Assembly: GCA_035048495.1 (NCBI GenBank)
Contig: JASUTR010000247.1
Coordinates: 1 to 64,000, forward strand
Reading direction: 5' to 3'
From: Euptelea pleiosperma
Taxonomy: Eukaryota > Streptophyta > Magnoliopsida > Ranunculales > Eupteleaceae
Length of the DNA stretch: 64,000 nucleotides
Below are positions 40,297 through 51,618 of the stretch, in pieces. The position numbers were made by a program, and so were the translations under genes. The notes under the pieces were generated by a model that did not search any database, was not told the DNA's origin, and was given only the letters and a program-made list of their open reading frames with translations. The number at the start of each line of letters is the position of its first letter. Within the stretch, counting starts at the first letter, position 1.

Positions 40297-43200
40297 AACC
40301 AATAGTAATGGAAGAGTTTGTGTCTAATTACGAGGTCCGGTTGCGAAAAAGTCACAAGTTATAGGCTTCGGAATGTAACACACAAACAGAGTCCAATTTG
40401 AGACGTTGACGCACGGATGGAGCTAACTTGTTTCGACTGTCCCGAATCTTGTTCCAACACTTCAAATGTGTTGAACCAATAGTAATGGAAGAGTTTGTGT
40501 CTAATTACGAGGTCCGGTTGCGAAAAAGTCACAAGTTATAGGCTTCGGAATGTAACACACAAACAGAGTCCAATTTGAGACGTTGACGCACGGATGGAGC
40601 TAACTTGTTTCGACTGTCCCGAATCTTGTTCCAACACTTCAAATGTGTTGAACCAATAGTAATGGAAGAGTTTGTGTCTAATTACGAGGTCCGGTTGCGA
40701 AAAAGTCACAAGTTATAGGCTTCGGAATGTAACACACAAACAGAGTCCAATTTGAGACGTTGACGCACGGATGGAGCTAACTTGTTTCGACTGTCCCGAA
40801 TCTTGTTCCAACACTTCAAATGTGTTGAACCAATAGTAATGGAAGAGTTTGTGTCTAATTACGAGGTCCGGTTGCGAAAAAGTCACAAGTTATAGGCTTC
40901 GGAATGTAACACACAAACAGAGTCCAATTTGAGACGTTGACGCACGGATGGAGCTAACTTGTTTCGACTGTCCCGAATCTTGTTCCAACACTTCAAATGT
41001 GTTGAAACAATAGTAATGGAAGAATTCGAGTCTAATTACGAGGTCCGGTTGCGAAAAAGTCACAAGTTATAGGCTTCGGAATGTAACACACAAACAGAGT
41101 CCAATTTGAGACGTTGACGCACGGATGGAGCTAACATGTTTCGACTGTCCCGAATCTTGTTCCAACACTTCAAATGTGTTGAACCAATAGTAATGGAAGA
41201 GTTTGTGTCTAATTACGAGGTCCGATTGCGAAAAAGTTATTAGTTATAGGCTTCTGAATGTAACACACAAACTGAGTCCAATTAATGACATTGACGCACG
41301 GATGGAGCCAACTTGTTTCGACTGCTCCTAATCTTGTTCCAACACTTCAAATGTGTTGAAACAATAGTAATGGAAGAGTATGAGTCCAATTATGAGGTCC
41401 GGTTGCGAAAAAGTCACTACTTATAGGCTTCTGAATGTAACATACAAACTGAGTCCAATTTGAGACGTTGACGCACGGATGGAGCTAACTTGTTTCGACT
41501 GTCCCGGATCTTGTTCCAACACTTTAAATGTGTTGAAACAATAGTAATGGAAGAGGTTGAGTCCAATTACGAGGTCCGGTTGCGAAAAAGTCACAAGTTA
41601 TAGGCTTTGGAATGTAACACACAAACAGAGTCCAATTTGTGACGTTGACGCACGGATGGAGCTAATTTGTTTCGACTGTCCCGAATCTTATTCCAACACT
41701 TCAAATGTTTTGAAACAATAGTAATGGAAGAGTTTGAGTAAAATTATGAGGTCCGGTTGCGACAAAGTCACAATTTATAGGCTTCGGAATGTAACACACA
41801 AACTGAGTCCATTTTGAGACGTTGACGCACGGATGGACCTAACTTGTTTTGACTGTCACGAATCTTGTTCCAACACTTCAAATGTGTTGATACAATAGTA
41901 ATGGAAGAGTTTGAGTCCAATTACGAGGTCCGGTTGCGAAAAAGTCACAAGTTATAGGCTTCGGAATGTAACACACAAACTGAGTCGAATTTGAGACGTT
42001 GATGCACGGATGGACCTAACTTGTTTCGACTGTCACGAATCTTGTTCCGACACTTCAAATATGTTGAAACAATAGTAATGGAAGAGTTTGAGTCCAATTA
42101 CGAGGTCCGGTTGCGAAAAAGTCACAAGTTATAGGCTTCGCAATATAACACACAAACTGAGTCCAATTTGAGACGTTGACGCACGGATGGAGCTAACTTG
42201 TTTCGACTGTCCCGAATCTTGTTCCAACACTTTAAATGTGTTGAAACAATAGTAATGGAAGAGGTTGAGTCCAATTACGAGGTCCGGTTGCGAAAAAGTC
42301 ACAAGTTATAGGCTTCGGAATGTAACTCACAAACTGAGTTGAATTTGAGACGTTGACGCACGGATGGTGCTAACTTGTTTCGACTGTCCCGAATCTTGTT
42401 CCAACACTTTAAATGTGTTGAAACAAAAGTAATGGAAGAGTTTGAGTCCAATTACGAGGACCGGTTGCGAAAAAGTCATAAGTTATAGGCTTCGGAATGT
42501 AACTCACAAACTGAGTCCAATTTGTGACGTTGACGCACGGATGGAGCTAATTTGTTTCGACTGTCCCGAATCTTGGTCCAACACTTCAAATGTTTTGAAA
42601 CAATAGTAATGGAAGAGTTTGAATAAAATTATGAGGACCGGTTGCGACAAAGTCACAATTTATAGGCTTCGGAATGTAACACACAAACTGAGTCCATTTT
42701 GAGACGTTGACGCACGGATGGACCTAACTTGTTTCGACTGTCACGAATCTTGTTCCAACACTTCAAATGTGTTGAAACAATAGTAATGGAAGAGTTTGAG
42801 TCCAATTACGAGGTCCGGTTGCGAAAAAGTCACAAGTTATAGGCTTCGGAATGTAACACACAAACTGAATCCAATTTGAGACGTTGACGCACGAATGGAG
42901 CTAACATGTTTCGACTGTCCCGAATCTTGTTCCAACATTCAAATGTGTTGAAACAATAGTAATGGAAGAGTTTGAGTCCAATTATGAGGTCCGGTTGCGA
43001 AAAAGTCACAAGTTATAGGCTTCGGAATGTAACACACAAACAGAGTCCAATTAAACACATTGACGCACGGATGGAGCTAACTTGTTTCGACTGCCCCGAA
43101 TCTTGTTCCAACTCTTCAAATGTGTTGAAACAATAGTAATGGAAGAATTCGAGTTTAATTACGAGGTCCGGTTGCAAAAAAGTCATAAATTATAGGCTTC

Positions 43201-43488
43201 AGAATGTAACACACAAACTGAGTCCAATTTGAGACGTTGACGCACGGATGGAGCTAACTTGTTTCGACTGTCCCAAATATTGTTCCAACACTTCCAATCT
43301 GTTGAAACAATAGTAATTGAAGGGTTTGAGTCTAATTATAAGGTCCGGTTGCGAAAAAGTCACAAGTTATATACTTCGGAATGTAACACAAACCGTGTCC
43401 AATTTGAGACGTTGACGAACGGATGGACCTAACTTGTTTCGACTGTCCGAATCTTGTTCCAACACTTCAAATCTATTGAACCAATAGT

Positions 43489-46316
43489 AATGGAGGAGTT
43501 TGAGTCCAATTACATGGTCCGATTGCGAAAAAGTCAATAATTATAGGCTTACGAATGAAAAACAAAAACTGATTCCAATTAGAAACATTGACGAACGAAT
43601 AGAGCAAACTTGTTCCGCCTGTCCCGAATCTTCTTCTAATACTTCAAATGTGTTGAAAAAATAATAATGGAAGAGTTTGAGTCCAATTACGAGGTCCGAT
43701 TGCGAAAAAGTCACAAGTTATAGGCTTCGGAATGTAACACACAAGCTGAGTCCAATTTGAGACGTTGACGCACGGATGGAGCTAACTTATTTCGACTGTC
43801 CCGAATCTTGTTCCAACACTTCAAATGTGTTGAACCAATAGTAATGGAAGAGTTTGTGTCCAATTACGAGGTCCGATTGCGAAAAAGTTACAAGTTATAG
43901 GCTTCTGAATGTAACACACAAACTGAGTCCAATTAATGACATTGACGCACGGATGGAGCCAACTTGTTTCGACTGCTCCTAATCTTGTTCCAACACTTCA
44001 AATGTGTTGAAACAATAGTAATGGAAGAGTATGAGTCCAATTATGAGGTCCGGTTGCGAAAAAGTCACTACTTATAGGCTTCTGAATGTAACATACAAAC
44101 TGAGTCCAATTTGAGACGTTGACGCACGGATGGAGCTAACTTGTTTCGACTGTCCCGGATCTTGTTCCAACACTTTAAATGTGTTGAAACAATAGTAATG
44201 GAAGAGGTTGAGTCCAATTACGAGGTCCGGTTGCGAAAAAGTCACAAGTTATAGGCTTTGGAATGTAACACACAAACAGAGTCCAATTTGTGACGTTGAC
44301 GCACGGATGGAGCTAATTTGTTTCGACTGTCCCGAATCTTATTCCAACACTTCAAATGTTTTGAAACAATAGTAATGGAAGAGTTTGAGTAAAATTATGA
44401 GGTCCGGTTGCGACAAAGTCACAATTTATAGGCTTCGGAATGTAACACACAAACTGAGTCCATTTTGAGACGTTGACGCACGGATGGACCTAACTTGTTT
44501 CGACTGTCACGAATCTTGTTCCAACACTTCAAATGTGTTGATACAATAGTAATGGAAGAGTTTGAGTCCAATTACGAGGTCCGGTTGCGAAAAAGTCACA
44601 AGTTATAGGCTTCGGAATGTAACACACAAACTGAGTCGAATTTGAGACGTTGATGCACGGATGGACCTAACTTGTTTCGACTGTCACGAATCTTGTTCCG
44701 ACACTTCAAATATGTTGAAACAATAGTAATGGAAGAGTTTGAGTCCAATTACGAGGTCCGGTTGCGAAAAAGTCACAAGTTATAGGCTTCGCAATATAAC
44801 ACACAAACTGAGTCCAATTTGAGACGTTGATGCACGGATGGACCTAACTTGTTTCGACTGTCACGAATCTTGTTCCGACACTTCAAATATGTTGAAACAA
44901 TAGTAATGGAAGAGTTTGAGTCCAATTACGAGGTCCGGTTGCGAAAAAGTCACAAGTTATAGGCTTCGCAATATAACACACAAACTGAGTCCAATTTGAG
45001 ACGTTGACGCACGGATGGAGCTAACTTGTTTCGACTGTCCCGAATCTTGTTCCAACACTTTAAATGTGTTGAAACAATAGTAATGGAAGAGGTTGAGTCC
45101 AATTACGAGGTCCGGTTGCGAAAAAGTCACAAGTTATAGGCTTCGGAATGTAACTCACAAACTGAGTTGAATTTGAGACGTTGACGCACGGATGGTGCTA
45201 ACTTGTTTCGACTGTCCCGAATCTTGTTCCAACACTTTAAATGTGTTGAAACAAAAGTAATGGAAGAGTTTGAGTCCAATTACGAGGTCCGGTTGCGAAA
45301 AAGTCATAAGTTATAGGCTTCGGAATGTAACTCACAAACTGAGTCCAATTTGTGACGTTGACGCACGGATGGAGCTAATTTGTTTCGACTGTCCCGAATC
45401 TTGTTCCAACACTTCAAATGTTTTGAAACAATAGTAATGGAAGAGTTTGAATAAAATTATGAGGACCGGTTGCGACAAAGTCACAATTTATAGGCTTCGG
45501 AATGTAACACACAAACTGAGTCCATTTTGAGACGTTGACGCACGGATGGACCTAACTTGTTTCGACTGTCACGAATCTTGTTCCAACACTTCAAATGTGT
45601 TGAAACAATAGTAATGGAAGAGTTTGAGTCCAATTACGAGGTCCGGTTGCGAAAAAGTCACAAGTTATAGGCTTCGGAATGTAACACACAAACTGAATCC
45701 AATTTGAGACGTTGACGCACGAATGGAGCTAACATGTTTCGACTGTCCCGAATCTTGTTCCAACATTCAAATGTGTTGAAACAATAGTAATGGAAGAGTT
45801 TGAGTCCAATTATGAGGTCCGGTTGCGAAAAAGTCACAAGTTATAGGCTTCGGAATGTAACACACAAACAGAGTCCAATTAAACACATTGACGCACGGAT
45901 GGAGCTAACTTGTTTCGACTGCCCCGAATCTTGTTCCAACTCTTCAAATGTGTTGAAACAATAGTAATGGAAGAATTCGAGTTTAATTACGAGGTCCGGT
46001 TGCAAAAAAGTCATAAATTATAGGCTTCAGAATGTAACACACAAACTGAGTCCAATTTGAGACGTTGACGCACGGATGGAGCTAACTTGTTTCGACTGTC
46101 CCAAATATTGTTCCAACACTTCCAATCTGTTGAAACAATAGTAATTGAAGAGTTTGAGTCTAATTATAAGGTCCGGTTGCGAAAAAGTCACAAGTTATAT
46201 ACTTCGGAATGTAACACAAACCGTGTCCAATTTGAGACGTTGACGAACGGATGGACCTAACTTGTCTCGACTGTCCGAATCTTGTTCCAACACTTCAAAT
46301 CTATTGAACCAATAGT
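43489..46316 (+). repeat. HOR block 2, segment S4 (16 monomers, 2828 bp)
   Basis: This is the 15-monomer unit plus one 177-bp duplication. The stretch with GACGTTGATGCACGGATGG, TTCCGACACTTCAAATATG and GCAATATAACACAC occurs twice in a row, at about 44650-44826 and 44827-45003. Otherwise the order equals S5. It shares CCAATTACATGGTCCG in the landmark monomer with S5 and S6. Confidence 0.92.
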
Positions 46317-46493
46317 AATGGAGGAGTTTGAGTCCAATTACATGGTCCGATTGCGAAAAAGTCAATAATTATAGGCTTACGAATGAAAAACAAAAACTGA
46401 TTCCAATTAGAAACTTTGACGAACGAATAGAGCAAACTTGTTCCGCCTGTCCCGAATCTTCTTCTAATACTTCAAATGTGTTGAAAAAATAAT
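46317..46493 (+). repeat. most divergent monomer type, HOR landmark (representative)
   Basis: This type carries GGAGGAG, AAAAGTCAATAATTATAGG, CTTACGAATGAAAAAC, AAAAACTGATT, GAAACATTGACGAACG, AATAGAGCAAACTTG, TTCCGCCTG, CTTCTTCTAATACTTC and a TTGAAAAAATAATAATGG end. It differs from consensus far more than any other type. Intact or partial copies begin near 2640, 6529, 10418, 16079, 29519, 34121, 38009, 43489, 48968, 51619, 58348 and 60999. A second version with GTCAGTAATTATAGG and CTTATGAATG occurs in block 1 near 3530, 7419, 11308 and 17146. It is retained in both HOR blocks. Confidence 0.9.
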
Positions 46494-48967
46494 AATGGAA
46501 GAGTTTGAGTCCAATTACGAGGTCCGATTGCGAAAAAGTCACAAGTTATAGGCTTCGGAATGTAACCCACAAGCTGAGTCCAATTTGAGACGTTGACGCA
46601 CGGATGGAGCTAACTTATTTCGACTGTCCCGAATCTTGTTCCAACACTTCAAATGTGTTGAACCAATAGTAATGGAAGAGTTTGTGTCCAATTACGAGGT
46701 CCGATTGCGAAAAAGTTACAAGTTATAGGCTTCTGAATGTAACACACAAACTGAGTCCAATTAATGACATTGACGCACGGATGGAGCCAACTTGTTTCGA
46801 CTGCTCCTAATCTTGTTCCAACACTTCAAATGTGTTGAAACAATAGTAATGGAAGAGTATGAGTCCAATTATGAGGTCCGGTTGCGAAAAAGTCACTACT
46901 TATAGGCTTCTGAATGTAACATACAAACTGAGTCCAATTTGAGACGTTGACGCACGGATGGAGCTAACTTGTTTCGACTGTCCCGGATCTTGTTCCAACA
47001 CTTTAAATGTGTTGAAACAATAGTAATGGAAGATGTTGAGTCCAATTACGAGGTCCGGTTGCGAAAAAGTCACAAGTTATAGGCTTTGGAATGTAACACA
47101 CAAACAGAGTCCAATTTGTGACGTTGACGCACGGATGGAGCTAATTTGTTTCGACTGTCCCGAATCTTATTCCAACACTTCAAATGTTTTGAAACAATAG
47201 TAATGGAAGAGTTTGAGTAAAATTATGAGGTCCGGTTGCGACAAAGTCACAATTTATAGGCTTCGGAATGTAACACACAAACTGAGTCCATTTTGAGACG
47301 TTGACGCACGGATGGACCTAACTTGTTTCGACTGTCACGAATCTTGTTCCAACACTTCAAATGTGTTGATACAATAGTAATGGAAGAGTTTGAGTCCAAT
47401 TACGAGGTCCGGTTGCGAAAAAGTCACAAGTTATAGGCTTCGGAATGTAACACACAAACTGAGTCGAATTTGAGACGTTGATGCACGGATGGACCTAACT
47501 TGTTTCGACTGTCACGAATCTTGTTCCGACACTTCAAATATGTTGAAACAATAGTAATGGAAGAGTTTGAGTCCAATTACGAGGTCCGGTTGCGACAAAG
47601 TCACAAGTTATAGGCTTCGCAATATAACACACAAACTGAGTCCAATTTGAGACGTTGACGCACGGATGGAGCTAACTTGTTTCGACTGTCCCGAATCTTG
47701 TTCCAACACTTTAAATGTGTTGAAACAATAGTAATGGAAGAGGTTGAGTCCAATTACGAGGTCCGGTTGCGAAAAAGTCACAAGTTATAGGCTTCGGAAT
47801 GTAACTCACAAACTTAGTTAAATTTGAGACGTTGACGCACGGATGGTGCTAACTTGTTTCGACTGTCCCGAATCTTGTTCCAACACTTTAAATGTGTTGA
47901 AACAAAAGTAATGGAAGAGTTTGAGTCCAATTACGAGGTCCGGTTGCGAAAAAGTCATAAGTTATAGGCTTCGGAATGTAACTCACAAACTGAGTCCAAT
48001 TTGTGACGTTGACGCACGGATGGAGCTAATTTGTTTCGACTGTCCCGAATCTTGTTCCAACACTTCAAATGTTTTGAAACAATAGTAATGGAAGAGTTTG
48101 AATAAAATTATGAGGACCGGTTGCGACAAAGTCACAATTTATAGGCTTCGGAATGTAACACACAAACTGAGTCCATTTTGAGACGTTGACGCACGGATGG
48201 ACCTAACTTGTTTCGACTGTCACGAATCTTGTTCCAACACTTCAAATGTGTTGAAACAATAGTAATGGAAGAGTTTGAGTCCAATTACGAGGTCCGGTTG
48301 CGAAAAAGTCACAAGTTATAGGCTTCGGAATGTAACACACAAACTGAATCCAATTTGAGACGTTGACGCACGAATGGAGCTAACATGTTTCGACTGTCCC
48401 GAATCTTGTTCCAACATTCAAATGTGTTGAAACAATAGTAATGGAAGAGTTTGAGTCCAATTATGAGGTCCGGTTGCGAAAAAGTCACAAGTTATAGGCT
48501 TCGGAATGTAACACACAAACTGAGTCCAATTAAACACATTGACGCACGGATGGAGCTAACTTGTTTCGACTGCCCCGAATCTTGTTCCAACTCTTCAAAT
48601 GTGTTGAAACAATAGTAATGGAAGAATTCGAGTTTAATTACGAGGTCCGGTTGCAAAAAAGTCATAAATTATAGGCTTCAGAATGTAACACACAAACTGA
48701 GTCCAATTTGAGACGTTGACGCACGGATGGAGCTAACTTGTTTCGACTGTCCCAAATATTGTTCCAACACTTCCAATCTGTTGAAACAATAGTAATTGAA
48801 GAGTTTGAGTCTAATTATAAGGTCCGGTTGCGAAAAAGTCACAAGTTATATACTTCGGAATGTAACACAAACCGTGTCCAATTTGAGACGTTGACGAACG
48901 GATGGACCTAACTTGTTTCGACTGTCCGAATCTTGTTCCAACACTTCAAATCTATTGAACCAATAGT
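46317..48967 (+). repeat. HOR block 2, segment S5 (15 monomers, 2651 bp), canonical unit
   Basis: Monomer order: (1) GGAGGAG landmark; (2) GGTCCGATTG with CACAAGCTGAG; (3) GTGTCC; (4) GAGTATG; (5) GTTGAGTCC with GGCTTTGGAATG; (6) GAGTAAAATTATG; (7) a GAGTCC monomer following GTGTTGATAC; (8) GCAATATAAC; (9) GAGGTTG with AACTCAC; (10) the one after AAACAAAAGTAATGG; (11) GAATAAAATTATGAGGACC; (12) GAATCC with CACGAATGG; (13) AATTATG with AAACACATTG; (14) GAATTCGAGTTT; (15) AATTGAAG with TATATACTTCGG and ACAAACCGTGTCC. Private changes include CTTGTCTCGAC, GAAACTTTGACG and GAAGATGTTGAG. Confidence 0.95.
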
Positions 48968-51618
48968 AATGGAGGAGTTTGAGTCCAATTACATGGTCCG
49001 ATTGCGAAAAAGTCAATAATTATAGGCTTACGAATGAAAAACAAAAACTGATTCCAATTAGAAACATTGACGAACGAATAGAGCAAACTTGTTCCGCCTG
49101 TCCCGAATCTTCTTCTAATACTTCAAATGTGTTGAAAAAATAATAATGGAAGAGTTTGAGTCCAATTACGAGGTCCGCTTGCGAAAAAGTCACAAGTTAT
49201 AGGCTTCGGAATGTAACACACAAGCTGAGTCCAATTTGAGACGTTGACGCACGGATGGAGCTAACTTATTTCGACTGTCCCGAATCTTGTTCCAACACTT
49301 CAAATGTGTTGAACCAATAGTAATGGAAGAGTTTGTGTCCAATTACGAGGTCCGATTGCGAAAAAGTTATAAGTTATAGGCTTCTCAATGTAACACACAA
49401 ACTGAGTCCAATTAATGACATTGACGCACGGATGGAGCCAACTTGTTTCGACTGCTCCTAATCTTGTTCCAACACTTCAAATGTGTTGAAACAATAGTAA
49501 TGGAAGAGTATGAGTCCAATTATGAGGTCCGGTTGCGAAAAAGTCACAACTTATAGGCTTCTGAATGTAACATACAAACTGAGTCCAATTTGAGACGTTG
49601 ACGCACGGATGGAGCTAACTTGTTTCGACTGTCCCGAATCTTGTTCCCACACTTTAAATGTGTTGAAACAATAGTAATGGAAGAGGTTGAGTCCAATTAC
49701 GAGGTCCGGTTGCGAAAAAGTCACAAGTTATAGGCTTTGGAATGTAACACACAAACAGAGTCCAATTTGTGACGTTGACGCACGGATGGAGCTAATTTGT
49801 ATCGACTATCCCGAATCTTATTCCAACACTTCAAATGTTTTGAAACAATAGTAATGGAAGAGTTTGAGTAAAATTATGAGGTCCGGTTGCGACAAAGTCA
49901 CAATTTATAGGCTTCGGAATGTAACACACAAACTGAGTCCATTTTGAGACGTTGACGCACGGATGGACCTAACTTGTTTCGACTGTTATGAATCTTGTTC
50001 CAACACTTCAAATGTGTTGAAACAATAGTAATGGAAGAGTTTGAGTCCAATTACGAGGTCCGGTTGCGAAAAAGTCACAAGTTATAGGCTTCGGAATGTA
50101 ACACACAAACTGAGTCGAATTTGAGACGTTGATGCACGGATGGACCTAACTTGTTTCGACTGTCACGAATCTTGTTCCGACACTTCAAATATGTTGAAAC
50201 AATAGTAATGGAAGAGTTTGAGTCCAATTACGAGGTCCGGTTGCGAAAAAGTCACAAGTTATAGGCTTCGCAATATAACACACAAACTGAGTCCAATTTG
50301 AGACGTTGACGCACGGATGGAGCTAACCTGTTTCGACTGTCCCGAATCTTGTTCCAACACTTTAAATGTGTTGAAAAAATAGTAATGGAAGAGGTTGAGT
50401 CCAATTACGAGGTCCGGTTGCGAAAAAGTCACAAGTTATAGGCTTCGGAATGTAACTCACAAACTGAGTCGAATTTGAGACGTTGACGCACGGATGGTGC
50501 TAACTTGTTTCGACTGTCCCGAATCTTGTTCCAACACTTTAAATGTGTTGAAACAAAAGTAATGGAAGAGTTTGAGTCCAATTACGAGGTCCGGTTGCGA
50601 AAAAGTCATAAGTTATAGGCTTCGGAATGTAACTCACAAACTGAGTCCAATTTGTGACGTTGACGCACGGATGGAGCTAATTTGTTTCGACTGTCCCGAA
50701 TCTTGTTCCAACACTTCAAATGTTTTGAAACAATAGTAATGGAAGAGTTTGAATAAAATTATGAGGACCGGTTGCGACAAAGTCACAATTTATAGGCTTC
50801 GGAATGTAACACACAAACTGAGTCCATTTTGAGACGTTGACGCACGGATGGACCTAACTTGTTTCGCCTGTCACGAATCTTGTTCCAACACTTCAAATGT
50901 TTTGAAACAATAGTAATGGAAGAGTTTGAGTCCAATTACGAGGTCCGGTTGCGAAAAAGTCACAAGTTATAGGCTTCGGAATGTAACACACAAACTGAAT
51001 CCAATTTTAGACGTTGACGCACGAATGGAGCTAACATGTTTCGACTGTCCCGAATCTTGTTCCAACATTCAAATGTGTTGAAACAATAGTAATGGAAGAG
51101 TTTGAGTCCAATTATGAGGTCCGGTTGCGAAAAAGTCACAAGTTATAGGCTTCGGAATGTAACACACAAACTGAGTCCAATTAAACACATTGACGCACGG
51201 ATGGAGCTAACTTGTTTCGACTGCCCTGAATCTTGTTCCAACACTTCAAATGTGTTGAAACAATAGTAATGGAAGAATTCGAGTTTAATTACGAGGTTCG
51301 GTTGCTAAAAAGTCATAAATTATAGGCTTCAGAATGTAACACACAAACTGAGTCCAATTTGAGACGTTGACGCACGGATGGAGCTAACTTGTTTCGACTG
51401 TCCCAAATATTGTTCCAACACTTCAAATCTGTTGAAACAATAGTAATTGAAGAGTTTGAGTCTAATTATAAGGTCCGGTTGCGAAAAAGTCACAAGTTAT
51501 ATACTTCGGAATGTAACACAAACCGTGTCCAATTTGAGACGTTGACGAACGGATGGACCTAACTTGTTTCGACTGTCCGAATCTTGTTCCAACACTTCAA
51601 ATCTGTTGAACCAATAGT
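48968..51618 (+). repeat. HOR block 2, segment S6 (15 monomers, 2651 bp)
   Basis: This segment has the same length and monomer order as S5. It shares rare variants with S8, which lies 9380 bp downstream: AAGTTATAAG with GGCTTCTCAATG (about 49380 and 58758), GGAGCTAACCTG (about 50320 and 59700), GTTGAAAAAATAG (about 50371 and 59751) and TTTCGCCTGTCACG (about 50863 and 60243). These link S6 to S8 more closely than to S5. Confidence 0.93.

Larger units (their letters stand above)
40130..41014 (+). repeat. run of five virtually identical monomers
   Basis: Monomers start at 40130, 40307, 40484, 40661 and 40838, exactly 177 bp apart. All carry GAGTTTGTGTCTAATTACG, CACAAACAGAGTCC and TGTCCCGAATC. 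The first four end in GAACCAATAG and the last in GAAACAATAG; I see no other difference. The flanking GAATTCGAGTCTAATT monomer at 41015 also stands next to the single such monomer in S2 (35.9-36.1 kb), so one copy there corresponds to five here. This is the most homogeneous place in the window. Confidence 0.95.
38009..43488 (+). repeat. HOR block 2, segment S3 (31 monomers, 5480 bp)
   Basis: S3 can be read as a 15-monomer unit broken off after about eleven monomers (near 39950), then a homogeneous run (40130-41014), then a second 15-monomer unit that lacks the landmark monomer and resumes at a GTGTCT/GTTATTAG monomer near 41192. An extra monomer occurs near 39230-39590, with GCAATATAAC followed by GCAATGTAAC. 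The length is 31 x 177 minus 7. Confidence 0.85.
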
